Assembly (NCBI GenBank): GCA_030595925.1 | Contig: JAUVLC010000023.1 | Span: forward strand, 1 to 29,195 | DNA from: Clostridia bacterium | GTDB lineage: Bacteria; CBDUZB01; JAGLHV01 | Length of the DNA: 29,195 nt | Direction: 5' to 3' | Shown here: positions 1 to 9,203 of the stretch, one piece after another | Numbering within the stretch: the first letter of the stretch is position 1 | How the letters are laid out: every line of letters starts with the position of its first letter | Translations under genes and position numbers: made by a program | The notes under the pieces: model-generated | Database searches by the model: none | The model's input: the letters and a program-made list of their open reading frames with translations, nothing else | What the model was told of the DNA's origin: nothing

Positions 1-2
1 GT

Positions 3-770
3 GAAAGGAATTATGAATTTTTGAAAGAGATAATAGAGTTTGTAGAAGAAGCGACTAAGAAAGAGAAAGAAATAAAACGAGTTCGGATAGATGCGGCAGG
101 ATATCAGGCAAAAGTAATCAATTATATAAACAAGAAAGAAAGCAAATATACAATAACTGTAAGTAAGGATGAATCGGTAAAGAAAGCGATTAGAAGGATT
201 CCAGAAGAAGAATGGAAAATATTGAAGGACAAATATGGGATACGGACTGGACGGGAATATGCAGAATTTATCCATAGTATGAATGGAAGTGATCATGCCT
301 TTCGGGTAATAGTGCAGAGATGGTTAAATCCGCAAGGGGATTTATTTGAAAATGTAGAAGAGTATTGTTATCATGGAATAGCGACTAATTATAGGGAGGA
401 AGAAAAAAGTAGCGAAGAAGTAATCTGGTGGCATAATGGCAGGAGTAATTCAGAGAATTACAATAAAGAATTAAAGCAAGGATTTAATTTAGATTATGTG
501 CCCTGTGGAGAATTCAAAGCGAATGCAGTATGGTTTGGGCTCGGGATATTAGCGTATAATTTATTCATAGCATCTAAACTATTTTTATTTCCGAAAAATT
601 GGGTAAAGAAAACAGTTAGAACAATAAGATGGCAGATAATCCAAATAGCAGGAAAAGTAATAAAACGGGCAAGATGTTTAATATTAAGGATATACAGTAC
701 AACGAGGGAAATATTTGAAATATATAAGAATGCACGAGAAATATGTTGGGAATTAACGTATCTTTTATAG
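3..770 (+). mobile_element. IS1380-type transposase, C-terminal part (cut by window edge)
   Basis: The frame is open to the left edge of the window, so the TTG at 21 is not a real start and the gene continues upstream. The visible 250 or so residues carry two of the three DDE positions expected for IS1380-family transposases: an Asp in VRIDAAGY near the start, and a Glu in HNGRSNSENYNKELKQGF followed by the typical AVWFGLGILAYNLF helix. The first catalytic Asp must lie outside the window. The C-terminal 60 residues are basic, as usual for the family. The frame ends with TAG and shows no internal stop, so the element may be intact. It stands just upstream of smc on the same strand and could influence its transcription. 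Confidence 0.85.
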
Positions 771-1099
771 ACTTAAAGTCCGCCAGTATGGTAGACGGAA
801 GATAAAAAAAGAAGAATTAAAAAATAGGCAGGAAATAGTTTTAGCGGGAGAGGTGCACCCGAAAATCTGGGTTTCGCCTAAATTTAGGGAAATTTGGAGA
901 AGTAGTTTAGTTATCTTCCCGATAAAACTATACAACTGAAGTAATTAATAATTTTTTTCAGCATAATTGGCTGATTTGGCCGAAGCCTAAAACCTATATC
1001 GGAATTTGGGAAGAAAGGTTTTTCTTGAAAAATGAGGCAAAAAATGGTAGACTATATAATCTGTTAAATTTAGATATATTTTTATAAGGAGTTGGGAAA
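771..1099 (+). other. Spacer between transposase and smc; probable IS 3' end
   Basis: No gene is visible here. The first part probably belongs to the 3' non-coding end of the IS1380-like element, but without the left end I cannot identify its inverted repeat or a target duplication. A TATAAT box lies at 1055-1060, 40 bases before smc. The only TTGAAA upstream (1025-1030) is 24 bases away, too far for a normal sigma-70 spacer, so I do not call a promoter. An AAGGAG ribosome binding site at 1086-1091 serves smc. Confidence 0.4.
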
Positions 1100-4099
1100 T
1101 TGTATTTTAAAAAATTGGAGATTTTTGGATTTAAGTCTTTTGCCGACAGACTAAAAATAGAATTTGAGCCGGGTATTACGGCAATTGTGGGACCTAATGG
1201 TTGCGGGAAAACAAATGTAGTAGATGCAATAAAATGGGTTATGGGAGAACAAAGCACTCATCAGTTACGGGGAAAACGGATGGAAGATGTCATTTTTAAT
1301 GGTTCTCGTAGTAGAAAGCCTTTGAGTATGGCAGAGGTATCTCTTACCCTGGATAATTCACAAAATGTTTTACCTGTTGATTACAAAGAGGTGAACATTA
1401 TGCGCCGTTTGTTTCGTTCGGGTGAAAGCGAATATTATATTAATAAAAATCGCTGTCGGTTAAAGGATATTATTGAATTGTTTATGGACACAGGGCTGGG
1501 AGTAGATAGTTATTCCTTAATTGAGCAAGGCAAGGTAGAGCGTATTGTTAATGCTAAACCGGAAGAAAGGCGTTTTATTTTTGAAGAAGCGGCAGGAGTT
1601 ACCAAATATAAATCACGCAAAGAAGAAGCATTGCGAAAAATAGAGAAAACGGAACAGAATCTCACCCGTTTACAGGATATAATGAGCGAAGTCAAAAGAC
1701 AAATTGGTTCTTTAGATTATCAATCGCGAAAAGCCCGTCAATTTCAAAAACACAAGGAAGAATTAAAAAAAGTCGAAGTTGGATTTTTAATTCAAAACCT
1801 AAAAAAACTTGAACAACAACTCAAAGAAGAAGAAGATGATCTGGAAAGTTTTACTCAGGAAACTCAAGGAATTAATGCAAAAATAACTCAAAAAGAAGCC
1901 GGTATTGTTTCTTTGCAAACTGAGTTGACTGCTAAGGAAAAAGACATATTACTTGTTCAGCAGGAAGTTTTCAATAAATCTTCGGAAATTATTCATTTGG
2001 AAGACAAGGTTAAGTCACATCAGACACAACAGGAAGAACTGCTTTTAAGAAAAAAGAATAATGAAACAGAAATCAAAGAAATGGAAGAAAGATTAAAGAA
2101 TTTATTAATTTCCGCAAGAAAGACAGAAGAAGATTTTAATTTTTACCAGGGAAAAACTTCAACAGAAGGGGAAAAAGACTCTCAAAAAGAAGAAAGTTTT
2201 AAAAAGGCAGAAGAACAATTAAACGAATTAAATAATAGCTTTAAAGCAAGCAAAGAAGAAATAATAAATCTATTAACTCAAAAATCAAAAATCAAAAATA
2301 AAATTTCCGCTTCGGAAGTATATCTGGAAAATTTCAAAACAAAAAAAGAAAAACTATTAATGGAAAAAAGAAGAAAAGAAGAGCAACAGCGGTTAATAGA
2401 ACAAGAAGAAAACAAAATCAAACAATTAATTATTGAAAAGGAAGAAAAATTAGAGTTTTTTGATAAACAAAAAAAATCAATGCTGATTGATAAGAAAGAT
2501 AAAGATTTTGCATCCAGTGAATCTAAGAATCTGATGATAAAATTAAAAAATATAGTGGTAAATCTTCAAGAAAACGTTCATAAGTATAATTCTGGTGAAG
2601 TAGAAAAAAAATTAGAAGACATAAATATTTTATTGGATAAAATGATAAATATTTCTAAACAAATAGACGATACATTATTTTTTGAGCAAAACAAATTGCC
2701 TGAAATAGAAGAAGAAAAGATAATTCTCGCCGGCCTCCAAAAAGATAAAGAACAAAAAGATAAAGAACAAAAATTGCTTTTAGCGGATTTAGATACTATT
2801 TTACGGGAAAAAGAAAATCTGGATAAAGAAATTTTAAATAATGAAAATATGCTTGGAGAATTAAGACAGGAATTTTCTAAATATGAAATAAAAGGAAAAG
2901 AAATAGAAGAAAATATAAAGTCCATAGAGGAAAATTTAGAAGGAAAGAAAAATCTTCATAAATCCTTGCAGGAAGAAATGATTTTATTAAAAACAGAAGT
3001 TTCCAGGAATATTGAACGGCTGGAAAATTTAAAAAAAGACATAAAAAGATTTAAAACAGAAGAAACTCTATTGGGAAATCAAATTAAAAACAAAAAAAAC
3101 GAATTGGAATATTTTGATAAACGAAAAAAAGAATTGGAAGGAACTAAAGTAGTAGAAGACGGAAAAATAGAGCAATTTTACAAAGAAAAAGATTTATTGA
3201 GTGAGAAACTAAAGAATATTCAATCCGCAAAGTTTGAAATTACTCAACATTTAAAAAAAGAAGAGGAAGATTTAAAGCTGATTAGAGGTGCTTTAAATAA
3301 GAACCGGGAACAGGCACATCAGGTTGAATTACAGGTTATGCGTATTCAAATGGAAATCGGAACAATAGAAGATAAATTTAAAAAAGAATATAATTTAAGT
3401 AGAGACGAGGCAAACATTTATTGTCCGGAGACAGAAATTCCGGAATCCGAAATTGAAAATTTAAAACGTAAAGTAGAATCCCTGGGCATAGTAAATCTGG
3501 CTGCACCGGAAGAACACAACCGTTTACAGGAAAGATGGAATTTTTTAAATAAACAGCAAGAGGATCTGTTGAAAGCAAAAGAAGATTTACATCAGGTAAT
3601 AAACAAAGTCGATGCTACTACAAAAAATACTTTTAGGGATGTTTTTGAAAAAATTCGTGGACACTTTAAAGAAGTGTTTAAGAATTTATTTGAAGGGGGA
3701 CAGGCTGATTTACTCTTGACCAACGAAAATGATATTTTAGAATCGGGAATAGACATTGTTGTACAACCTCCGGGTAAAAAGCTGCAAAACCTTTCACTTT
3801 TATCAGGAGGCGAAAAGGCATTAACCGCAATTGCCCTTTTATTTGCTTTTTATCTGGTAAAACCTTCTCCTTTTTGTGTTTTTGATGAAGTAGATGCTCC
3901 TCTGGATGACGCTAATTTAGTCCGTTTTATTCATTTACTGAAAGATTTTTCCTCGCAAACTCAATTTAGCATAATTACTCATAATAAGAAAACAATGGAA
4001 GTGGCTGATGTTTTGTACGGTATTACTATGGAAGAATTTGGTGTTTCTAAATTTATTTCTGTCAAACTTCGTCAGGAAGAAAAATTGGTTACCGCTTAA
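1100..4099 (+). CDS. smc: Chromosome segregation SMC ATPase, hinge domain not recognisable
   Basis: SMC forms the ATP-driven ring that organises and segregates the chromosome, normally with ScpA and ScpB. The start is TTG at 1100, 8 bases after AGGAG. The 999 residues begin with the family opening FGFKSFAD, then Walker A GPNGCGKTN (31-39). The C-terminal head has the ABC signature LSGGEKA (901-907), Walker B ending in D929-E930, and the D-loop APLDDAN. Between about 170 and 800 lies charged coiled coil. Typical bacterial SMCs have roughly 1150-1200 residues and a globular hinge in the middle of the coil. Here the centre (about 470-540) is a Lys/Glu-rich helical stretch with no hinge-like glycine pattern and no Cys, so there is no zinc hook either. 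The head motifs are too SMC-like for SbcC, Rad50 or RecN. No scpA or scpB lies in the window. Confidence 0.93.
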   Translation: MYFKKLEIFGFKSFADRLKIEFEPGITAIVGPNGCGKTNVVDAIKWVMGEQSTHQLRGKRMEDVIFNGSRSRKPLSMAEVSLTLDNSQNVLPVDYKEVNIMRRLFRSGESEYYINKNRCRLKDIIELFMDTGLGVDSYSLIEQGKVERIVNAKPEERRFIFEEAAGVTKYKSRKEEALRKIEKTEQNLTRLQDIMSEVKRQIGSLDYQSRKARQFQKHKEELKKVEVGFLIQNLKKLEQQLKEEEDDLESFTQETQGINAKITQKEAGIVSLQTELTAKEKDILLVQQEVFNKSSEIIHLEDKVKSHQTQQEELLLRKKNNETEIKEMEERLKNLLISARKTEEDFNFYQGKTSTEGEKDSQKEESFKKAEEQLNELNNSFKASKEEIINLLTQKSKIKNKISASEVYLENFKTKKEKLLMEKRRKEEQQRLIEQEENKIKQLIIEKEEKLEFFDKQKKSMLIDKKDKDFASSESKNLMIKLKNIVVNLQENVHKYNSGEVEKKLEDINILLDKMINISKQIDDTLFFEQNKLPEIEEEKIILAGLQKDKEQKDKEQKLLLADLDTILREKENLDKEILNNENMLGELRQEFSKYEIKGKEIEENIKSIEENLEGKKNLHKSLQEEMILLKTEVSRNIERLENLKKDIKRFKTEETLLGNQIKNKKNELEYFDKRKKELEGTKVVEDGKIEQFYKEKDLLSEKLKNIQSAKFEITQHLKKEEEDLKLIRGALNKNREQAHQVELQVMRIQMEIGTIEDKFKKEYNLSRDEANIYCPETEIPESEIENLKRKVESLGIVNLAAPEEHNRLQERWNFLNKQQEDLLKAKEDLHQVINKVDATTKNTFRDVFEKIRGHFKEVFKNLFEGGQADLLLTNENDILESGIDIVVQPPGKKLQNLSLLSGGEKALTAIALLFAFYLVKPSPFCVFDEVDAPLDDANLVRFIHLLKDFSSQTQFSIITHNKKTMEVADVLYGITMEEFGVSKFISVKLRQEEKLVTA

Positions 4100-4330
4100 A
4101 TATTTTTTTATGAATCTTCTATCCCTTATAACTTTTGCGCAGCAAGAAACTCGAGACCCTTCGGCTACAAATGTTTTTCAACACCTGACAAAAGCTCTAA
4201 GTTTTATTGAATTAAATAAAGCTAAAATCAGTCATTACTTTTCATTCCGGCACTACTCTTTGTCTTTATTTGCTTGACTTTTGAAGAAAATATTTATATT
4301 ATTAAAAAAATTTTGTTTCAGGAAAATGAA
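4100..4330 (+). other. Spacer between smc and dprA
   Basis: No coding region is supported here. An open frame across 4008-4277 is a shadow of the smc 3' end and lacks a family signature. A T7 run follows the smc stop without a convincing stem. The right end holds the dprA promoter candidate. Confidence 0.5.
4274..4302 (+). promoter_or_regulatory. Candidate sigma-70 promoter for dprA cluster
   Basis: TTGACT (4274-4279) is followed after 17 bases by TATTAT (4297-4302). Each box differs from the consensus at one position. Transcription would begin near 4309, about 20 bases before the ATG of dprA. Confidence 0.5.
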
Positions 4331-5449
4331 ATGAAAAAAGAAAAAGTAGACTGGATTAAACTTAAAATGGTTCCTGAAATAGGGCCTGTTTCTTTTCGAA
4401 AACTGATGAAGCATTTTTTTTCTCCGGCCAATGTTATATCATCTTCTTTAAGTGAATTAGAAACTGTTGAAGGAATAGGCAAAAAAAAGGCAAAACTTAT
4501 TTGGGATAATTTAAAAAATCTTAATATTGAAGCCGAATTAAAATTAATTGAGAAACATAGAATAAAAATAGTCACTTTCGATGACAGTGATTATCCTGTT
4601 AATTTGAAATCAATTTATGACCCTCCTTTTCTTTTTTATATGAAAGGGGAGTTTTTATTTAAAGATGATCTTTCTATTGCAATTGTAGGATCTCGCAAGG
4701 CAACGCCTTATGGAAAAATGGTTGCTGAAAAAATAGGCCGTGATTTAGCCGCAATGGGAATAACGGTAATAAGCGGCTTAGCCCGGGGAATTGATACCTA
4801 TGCTCATAAAGGAGCTCTTGCGGGAGGGGGAAGAACCATTGCCGTGTTAGGAAATGGATTATCAATGATTTATCCGAAAGAAAATAAAGATTTGGGGGAA
4901 GCTGTTTCCCAACAAGGAGCAGTAGTTTCGGAGTTTTCAATGGAATCCTTGCCTGATCGTACTAATTTCCCTATTCGCAATCGAATTATCAGTGGATTAA
5001 GTTTAGGAACTATTGTTGTGGAGGCCGTAGAAAAAAGTGGAGCATTGATTACAGCAAATTTAGCTCTTCAACAGGGAAGAGAAGTTTTTGCTATACCCGG
5101 AAATATATTTAGCAAATACAGTCAGGGTGCCCACGGTTTAATCAAGGAAGGCGCCAAACTGGTTGAAAACGTTAATGATGTAATTGAAGAGATAAGGGTT
5201 TTTTCTGAAAATTTAAACATTAAAAGAAAAGAGGAATCTAACAAAACAATTCAAATGCCGATTTGCTCCTTAAATCAAAAGGAACAAAAAATTTATGATT
5301 GTGTTTTGTGGGAACCGGTACCAATTGATGAAATTGTCCAAAAATGTAATTTACCGGTTAAGGATATTTCTTCTTCTTTGATGTTAATGGAAATAAAGGG
5401 GTTAATAAAACAAGTTTCAGGCAAAATGTTTATTAGAAAGGGGATATAA
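4331..5449 (+). CDS. dprA: DNA processing protein DprA
   Basis: DprA protects incoming single-stranded DNA during natural transformation and loads RecA on it. I chose ATG 4331 rather than TTG 4274: the protein then starts MKKEKVDWIKLKMVPEIGP, the usual DprA opening, and the TTG is better explained as the promoter -35 box. The ribosome binding site is weak (AGGA at 4320-4323). The 372 residues show an N-terminal helix-hairpin-helix region with VEGIGKKKAKLIW, a Rossmann domain with GSRKATPYG, SGLARGIDTYAHKGAL, PIRNRIISGLS and EAVEKSGALITA, and a C-terminal winged helix (about 310-372). Its stop touches the next ATG, and topA and a xer gene follow, an arrangement common in bacteria. Other competence genes are not in the window. 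Confidence 0.95.
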   Translation: MKKEKVDWIKLKMVPEIGPVSFRKLMKHFFSPANVISSSLSELETVEGIGKKKAKLIWDNLKNLNIEAELKLIEKHRIKIVTFDDSDYPVNLKSIYDPPFLFYMKGEFLFKDDLSIAIVGSRKATPYGKMVAEKIGRDLAAMGITVISGLARGIDTYAHKGALAGGGRTIAVLGNGLSMIYPKENKDLGEAVSQQGAVVSEFSMESLPDRTNFPIRNRIISGLSLGTIVVEAVEKSGALITANLALQQGREVFAIPGNIFSKYSQGAHGLIKEGAKLVENVNDVIEEIRVFSENLNIKRKEESNKTIQMPICSLNQKEQKIYDCVLWEPVPIDEIVQKCNLPVKDISSSLMLMEIKGLIKQVSGKMFIRKGI

Positions 5450-5653
5450 ATGAATAAACGTGCTAAAGAAATAAGCAGATTTCTCGAAAAAGAAACAGAA
5501 GGGATAATAGATTTTTATGAGTACCAAAATGAAGGATTTGATGAAAACGAAAAATACGAATCTGATGAAATGGAAGATGTTTTTGTTCGTGCACTTATTG
5601 GGTATATTGAACAAAGAAAAAAAACTAAAGAAAGTGGTGAGCTTTTAAATTGA
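5450..5653 (+). CDS. Small acidic protein of unknown function
   Basis: A 67-residue frame lies exactly between dprA and topA. Its ATG follows the dprA stop with no gap, AAGGGG precedes it at a suitable distance, and its TGA overlaps the TTG of topA. This tight coupling is the main evidence that it is real. The sequence is rich in Glu and Lys, has no Cys, no membrane segment and no family motif that I recognise. A role linked to DprA or topoisomerase I is possible from position only. Confidence 0.65.
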   Translation: MNKRAKEISRFLEKETEGIIDFYEYQNEGFDENEKYESDEMEDVFVRALIGYIEQRKKTKESGELLN

Positions 5654-7761
5654 GTAAATTTTTGGTTATTGTAGAATCCCCTACTAAAGCAAAGACAATC
5701 AATCGATTTTTAGGGGATAGTTATACAGTAAAAAACTCATTAGGACATGTTCGCGATTTACCTGTAAGCAAGTTAGGGGTGGACGTTAAAAATAACTTTC
5801 AGCCTACTTATCAAATTATTAAAGGTAAATCAAAGGTTATAAAAGAATTGCAAAAAATAGTCAAGAAGGTTGACAAAGTTTATATTGCTACCGATCAGGA
5901 TAGAGAAGGGGAAGCAATCGGCTGGCATTTAATAGAATCCATTAGTATTCCTTCTAAAAAAATTGAGCGAATTGTTTTTCATGAGATTACTAAACAAGCA
6001 ATAGAAAAGGCCATTAAAAATCCGCGGCAAATTGATATGCATTTAATAAATGCCCAACAGGCACGGCGAATTTTAGATCGTTTGGTTGGATACAAATTAA
6101 GTCCGTTACTAGCTAAAAAAATAAGAAGAGGCCTTTCTGCCGGCAGGGTTCAGTCAATTGCATTACGGTTAATTGTCGACAGAGAAAAAGAAATAGAAGC
6201 TTTTAAAGCCCAGGAATACTGGACAATAAAAGCAAATCTTAAAAAAGAAAAAGAAGAAGAAATATTCAATGCTTTATTAATTGCCAAACAGGGCAAAAAA
6301 TATGAAAAATTAGGCATTGCTAGTGAAAAGCAAGCATTAGAAATCACAGAAGATCTTTCCGATGCAACTTATAAAGTCTCAAAAATCAACAAAAAAGAAA
6401 AGAAACAAAAACCTTTGCCGCCTTTTACTACCAGCACATTGCAACAGGATGCATGGCAGAAATTGTCGTTTTCCGCCAAACGCACAATGGTAATAGCACA
6501 ACAACTTTATGAAGGGATTAGTCTTGGTGAGAAAGGTAATGAGGGACTAATTACTTATATGCGCACTGATTCTTTAAATGTAGCTGTTTCTGCAAGAAAA
6601 GAAGCAAATGATTATATTAGCGAAAAATACGGAAAAGAATACCTGCCTGCAAATCAACGAATTTATAAAACAAAAAGTAAAGGAGCACAAGAAGCACATG
6701 AGGCTATTCGGCCGACTTCTGTTTTTAAAGCTCCGGAGCTAATCCAAAAACATTTAGACACTAACCAATTTAAACTTTACAATTTAATCTGGCAGCGGTT
6801 TTTAGCCAGTCAAATGGCTGATGCGATATTAGATATTACCTCAATAGATATTCAGGCTAAAAAATATCTTTTTCGAGCTTCAGGGCAGGTTGTTCGTTTT
6901 AAAGGGTTTAATAGGGTATATACAGACGTTGGGAACAATAAAAAAACAACAGAAAACTTGCTGCCACTCCTCCGGCTAAATGAAGAAGTGTCTTTGTTAA
7001 AATTGCTCCCCGAACAACATTTCACATTGCCTTCTCCCAGGTATAATGAAGCCAGTTTAATCAAAACCCTTGAAAAATACGGCATAGGGAGACCATCTAC
7101 ATATGCTCCCACGATAAGCACAATTCTTTACCGAAATTATGTAAGATTAGACGAAAAACGTTTTTTTCCGGAAAAAATAGGAATAATGGTTAGCGATTTA
7201 TTGGTTAAATATTTTCCGGATATTGTAGATATTGATTTTACTGCCCAAATGGAGACTGATTTAGATGAAATTGCTCATGGCAAGGGAGAGTGGGTCAAAC
7301 TTTTGCAAAATTTCTATGAGCCTTTTGAAAAAACTTTACGCATTGCGGAAGAAAAAATCGTAAAAATAAAAGCACCCACAAAACCAACCGATAAAAAATG
7401 TAAAACTTGCGGTTCAATGATGGTTATTAAGGACGGACGTTTTGGGGAGTTTTTTGCTTGTTCCGCTTTTCCAAAATGCAAATATACTGAACCAATTTTA
7501 AAAAAAACCGGTATTAAATGTCCTCTTTGTGATGGATTTGTTATTGAACGTATCAGTCGCCGAAGAAAAGTATTTTACGGCTGTTCTAACTATCCGAAAT
7601 GTCACTTTGTATCATGGGATAAACCGGTATTAGAACCCTGTCCTTTATGTGGAGCAAAATATTTAGTTGAAAAAAAATCTAAAAAAAAGAGTTATCTTAA
7701 ATGTGCCAAGAAAGAATGTACCTATCAAAAGCAATTAGATTCAAACCAGGAAGTTAAATAA
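5650..7761 (+). CDS. topA: DNA topoisomerase I (type IA)
   Basis: The enzyme relaxes negatively supercoiled DNA by cutting one strand. The TTG start at 5650 overlaps the previous stop, with GGTGAG about 8 bases upstream. The 703 residues open with SKFLVIVESPTKAKTINRFL, the Toprim domain start, followed by ATDQDREGEAIGWHL with the metal-binding acidic residues. The catalytic tyrosine is Y303 in GLITYMRTDS. SLIKTLEKYGIGRPSTYAPT is the usual conserved block. From about residue 584 there are three four-Cys zinc ribbons, the C-terminal DNA-binding tail. Length and domain order are those of a full-size bacterial TopA. The stop overlaps the next ATG by one base, which suggests translational coupling. 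Confidence 0.97.
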   Translation: MSKFLVIVESPTKAKTINRFLGDSYTVKNSLGHVRDLPVSKLGVDVKNNFQPTYQIIKGKSKVIKELQKIVKKVDKVYIATDQDREGEAIGWHLIESISIPSKKIERIVFHEITKQAIEKAIKNPRQIDMHLINAQQARRILDRLVGYKLSPLLAKKIRRGLSAGRVQSIALRLIVDREKEIEAFKAQEYWTIKANLKKEKEEEIFNALLIAKQGKKYEKLGIASEKQALEITEDLSDATYKVSKINKKEKKQKPLPPFTTSTLQQDAWQKLSFSAKRTMVIAQQLYEGISLGEKGNEGLITYMRTDSLNVAVSARKEANDYISEKYGKEYLPANQRIYKTKSKGAQEAHEAIRPTSVFKAPELIQKHLDTNQFKLYNLIWQRFLASQMADAILDITSIDIQAKKYLFRASGQVVRFKGFNRVYTDVGNNKKTTENLLPLLRLNEEVSLLKLLPEQHFTLPSPRYNEASLIKTLEKYGIGRPSTYAPTISTILYRNYVRLDEKRFFPEKIGIMVSDLLVKYFPDIVDIDFTAQMETDLDEIAHGKGEWVKLLQNFYEPFEKTLRIAEEKIVKIKAPTKPTDKKCKTCGSMMVIKDGRFGEFFACSAFPKCKYTEPILKKTGIKCPLCDGFVIERISRRRKVFYGCSNYPKCHFVSWDKPVLEPCPLCGAKYLVEKKSKKKSYLKCAKKECTYQKQLDSNQEVK

Positions 7762-8654
7762 TGATAAAAAAACATATAGAAGACTTTATTCTCCATTTAC
7801 AAATAGAAAAAAATGCTTCTTCTTATACGATACAAAATTATAAAATTGACTTAAGGCAAGCTTTTAATCTCTTTGCTGAAATGAAAATTTTTGAAGCCGG
7901 GAAAATAGATCGCTTTCATATACGAAATTATTTGTCTGTTTTACAAAATAACGGATATGAAAAAACCAGCATAAAACGAAAACTTTCAGTGTTACGTTCT
8001 TTTTTTTCTTTCCTGGTTAGAGAAAGGATAGTAGATAAAAATCTATTTATTAATATAAGAAGTCCACGCATAGAAAAAAAAATTCCGGTTTTTTTAGATG
8101 AAAATGAAATAAAAACATTGCTTGAATCACCAAAAGGAACTACTCTCGTGGATTTAAGAGATAAAGCCATATTAGAAACTCTTTATGCTACGGGGATACG
8201 GGTAAGTGAATTAGTATTTTTAAATGTGCAGGATTTGGATTTTTTGGGAGAAATGATAAAAATTACCGGAAAGGGAAGAAAACAACGTTTAGTTCCTATA
8301 GGAAGTGTGGCTTTGGAAATTTTAAAGGATTATCTGTCACTCAGAGAAAAACATCTTAGTAAAAAGAAGATTTTCCATAATGCGGTTTTTATTAATGTAA
8401 GAGGTGGAAGACTTACAACCAGGAGTATTTGTCGTATAATCAATCGCTATACTAAATTAAGCGGTATAAAAAAATGCATAACTCCTCATAGTTTACGACA
8501 TACTTTTGCTACTCATTTATTGAATGCCGGATGTAATTTGCGTGCAGTACAGGAAATGTTGGGACATGTTAATATATCTACTACTCAAATTTATACTCAT
8601 TTATCTACAAGCAGGATAAAGAAAACTTATGAAAAAACCCATCCAAGGGCTTGA
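7761..8654 (+). CDS. xerC: Site-specific tyrosine recombinase, XerC type
   Basis: XerC and XerD act at dif to resolve chromosome dimers before division. This 297-residue protein has the N-terminal SAM-like core-binding domain (about 5-90) and a catalytic domain with R147 in ATGIRVSEL, the basic GKGRKQRLVP hairpin, H243 and R246 in HSLRHTFATHL, H269 in EMLGHVNISTTQ and the nucleophile Y278 in IYTHLS. All active-site positions are present. The topA-xer overlap (TAATG) supports XerC over XerD, since topA-xerC is a common bacterial order, but sequence alone does not settle it. A phage or transposon integrase is unlikely given the length and the housekeeping context. Confidence 0.9.
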   Translation: MIKKHIEDFILHLQIEKNASSYTIQNYKIDLRQAFNLFAEMKIFEAGKIDRFHIRNYLSVLQNNGYEKTSIKRKLSVLRSFFSFLVRERIVDKNLFINIRSPRIEKKIPVFLDENEIKTLLESPKGTTLVDLRDKAILETLYATGIRVSELVFLNVQDLDFLGEMIKITGKGRKQRLVPIGSVALEILKDYLSLREKHLSKKKIFHNAVFINVRGGRLTTRSICRIINRYTKLSGIKKCITPHSLRHTFATHLLNAGCNLRAVQEMLGHVNISTTQIYTHLSTSRIKKTYEKTHPRA

Positions 8655-8689
8655 ATTTAATAAAAATTATAATAAAAGGCTTAAAAAAA

Positions 8690-9106
8690 ATGGAAAAAAA
8701 GATAAAAGATAATTCTTCGGGCACATTTCAGGAGATACATGACACAACTGTATTTTTAGAAACAGAATTAGTTTTACAGGATTCAATGTCAACAGATATT
8801 GTCATCGCTCATAAACTAAAAAAAGGGGATTTGGTTTTAGCCAAGATTGTAGATCAACGTGATATAGCTCAATATCTTGCACATTTATTAGGAAGCAAAA
8901 AGGAAGAAAAAATCGTTCCCTTAGCCATCGCTGTTGATAAAATAGAGGTAGATGAAAAAAAAGTTAAAGTATATTCTGTTTTTAGTCCTCGGGTAGTGGG
9001 TATATCTATCCTTTCTTTAGAAGACAAAGTGGAAATTGTAAAAAAAGAAAAAACGGGTTTGTTTGAAAAAATTTTAAGTTTTTTCTTTAGAAAAAAAAGT
9101 AATTAA
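8690..9106 (+). CDS. Hypothetical protein downstream of xerC
   Basis: A 138-residue protein of a family I do not recognise. I prefer ATG 8690, with AAGG 10 bases upstream, over TTG 8651, which would overlap xerC and have no ribosome binding site. The sequence is a mix of predicted beta strands (TTVFLETELVL, DLVLAKIVD, KVYSVFSPRVVGISIL) and ends in a basic, Phe-rich tail (FEKILSFFFRKKSN) that might contact the membrane. It has no Cys pairs and no signal peptide. It is the last gene of the dprA cluster before a promoter-containing gap. Confidence 0.6.
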   Translation: MEKKIKDNSSGTFQEIHDTTVFLETELVLQDSMSTDIVIAHKLKKGDLVLAKIVDQRDIAQYLAHLLGSKKEEKIVPLAIAVDKIEVDEKKVKVYSVFSPRVVGISILSLEDKVEIVKKEKTGLFEKILSFFFRKKSN

Positions 9107-9136
9107 ATTAAAAATGTTACATTTTATAGTTTTATG

Positions 9137-9166
9137 TTGACATAAAAACAATAATTGTATTAAAAT
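9137..9166 (+). promoter_or_regulatory. Candidate promoter for ferredoxin-sppA cluster
   Basis: TTGACA (9137-9142) is a perfect -35 box, with TAAAAT (9161-9166) 18 bases further, or TATTAA after 15. The -35 box lies in GTTGACA, and an inverted copy, TGTCAAC, is at 9181-9187. The pair could be an operator covering the promoter. Confidence 0.5.
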
Positions 9167-9203
9167 AAATACGGTTTAATTGTCAACCTATAAATAAGAA
9201 TAT

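Noticed and set aside
1025-1060. Promoter for smc (TTGAAA and TATAAT)
   Set aside because: The boxes are 24 bases apart, beyond the 16-18 of sigma-70 promoters. The TATAAT alone is not enough in AT-rich DNA.
2400-2800. Rad50/SbcC-type zinc hook in the middle of the SMC protein
   Set aside because: No Cys occurs in the central coil.
4008-4277. Open frame of 89 codons across the smc end
   Set aside because: It overlaps the conserved C terminus of smc in another frame, has no family motif, and its end falls in the dprA promoter region.
4274-4331. TTG 4274 as dprA start
   Set aside because: The added residues do not resemble DprA, there is no ribosome binding site, and the TTG is part of a good -35 box.
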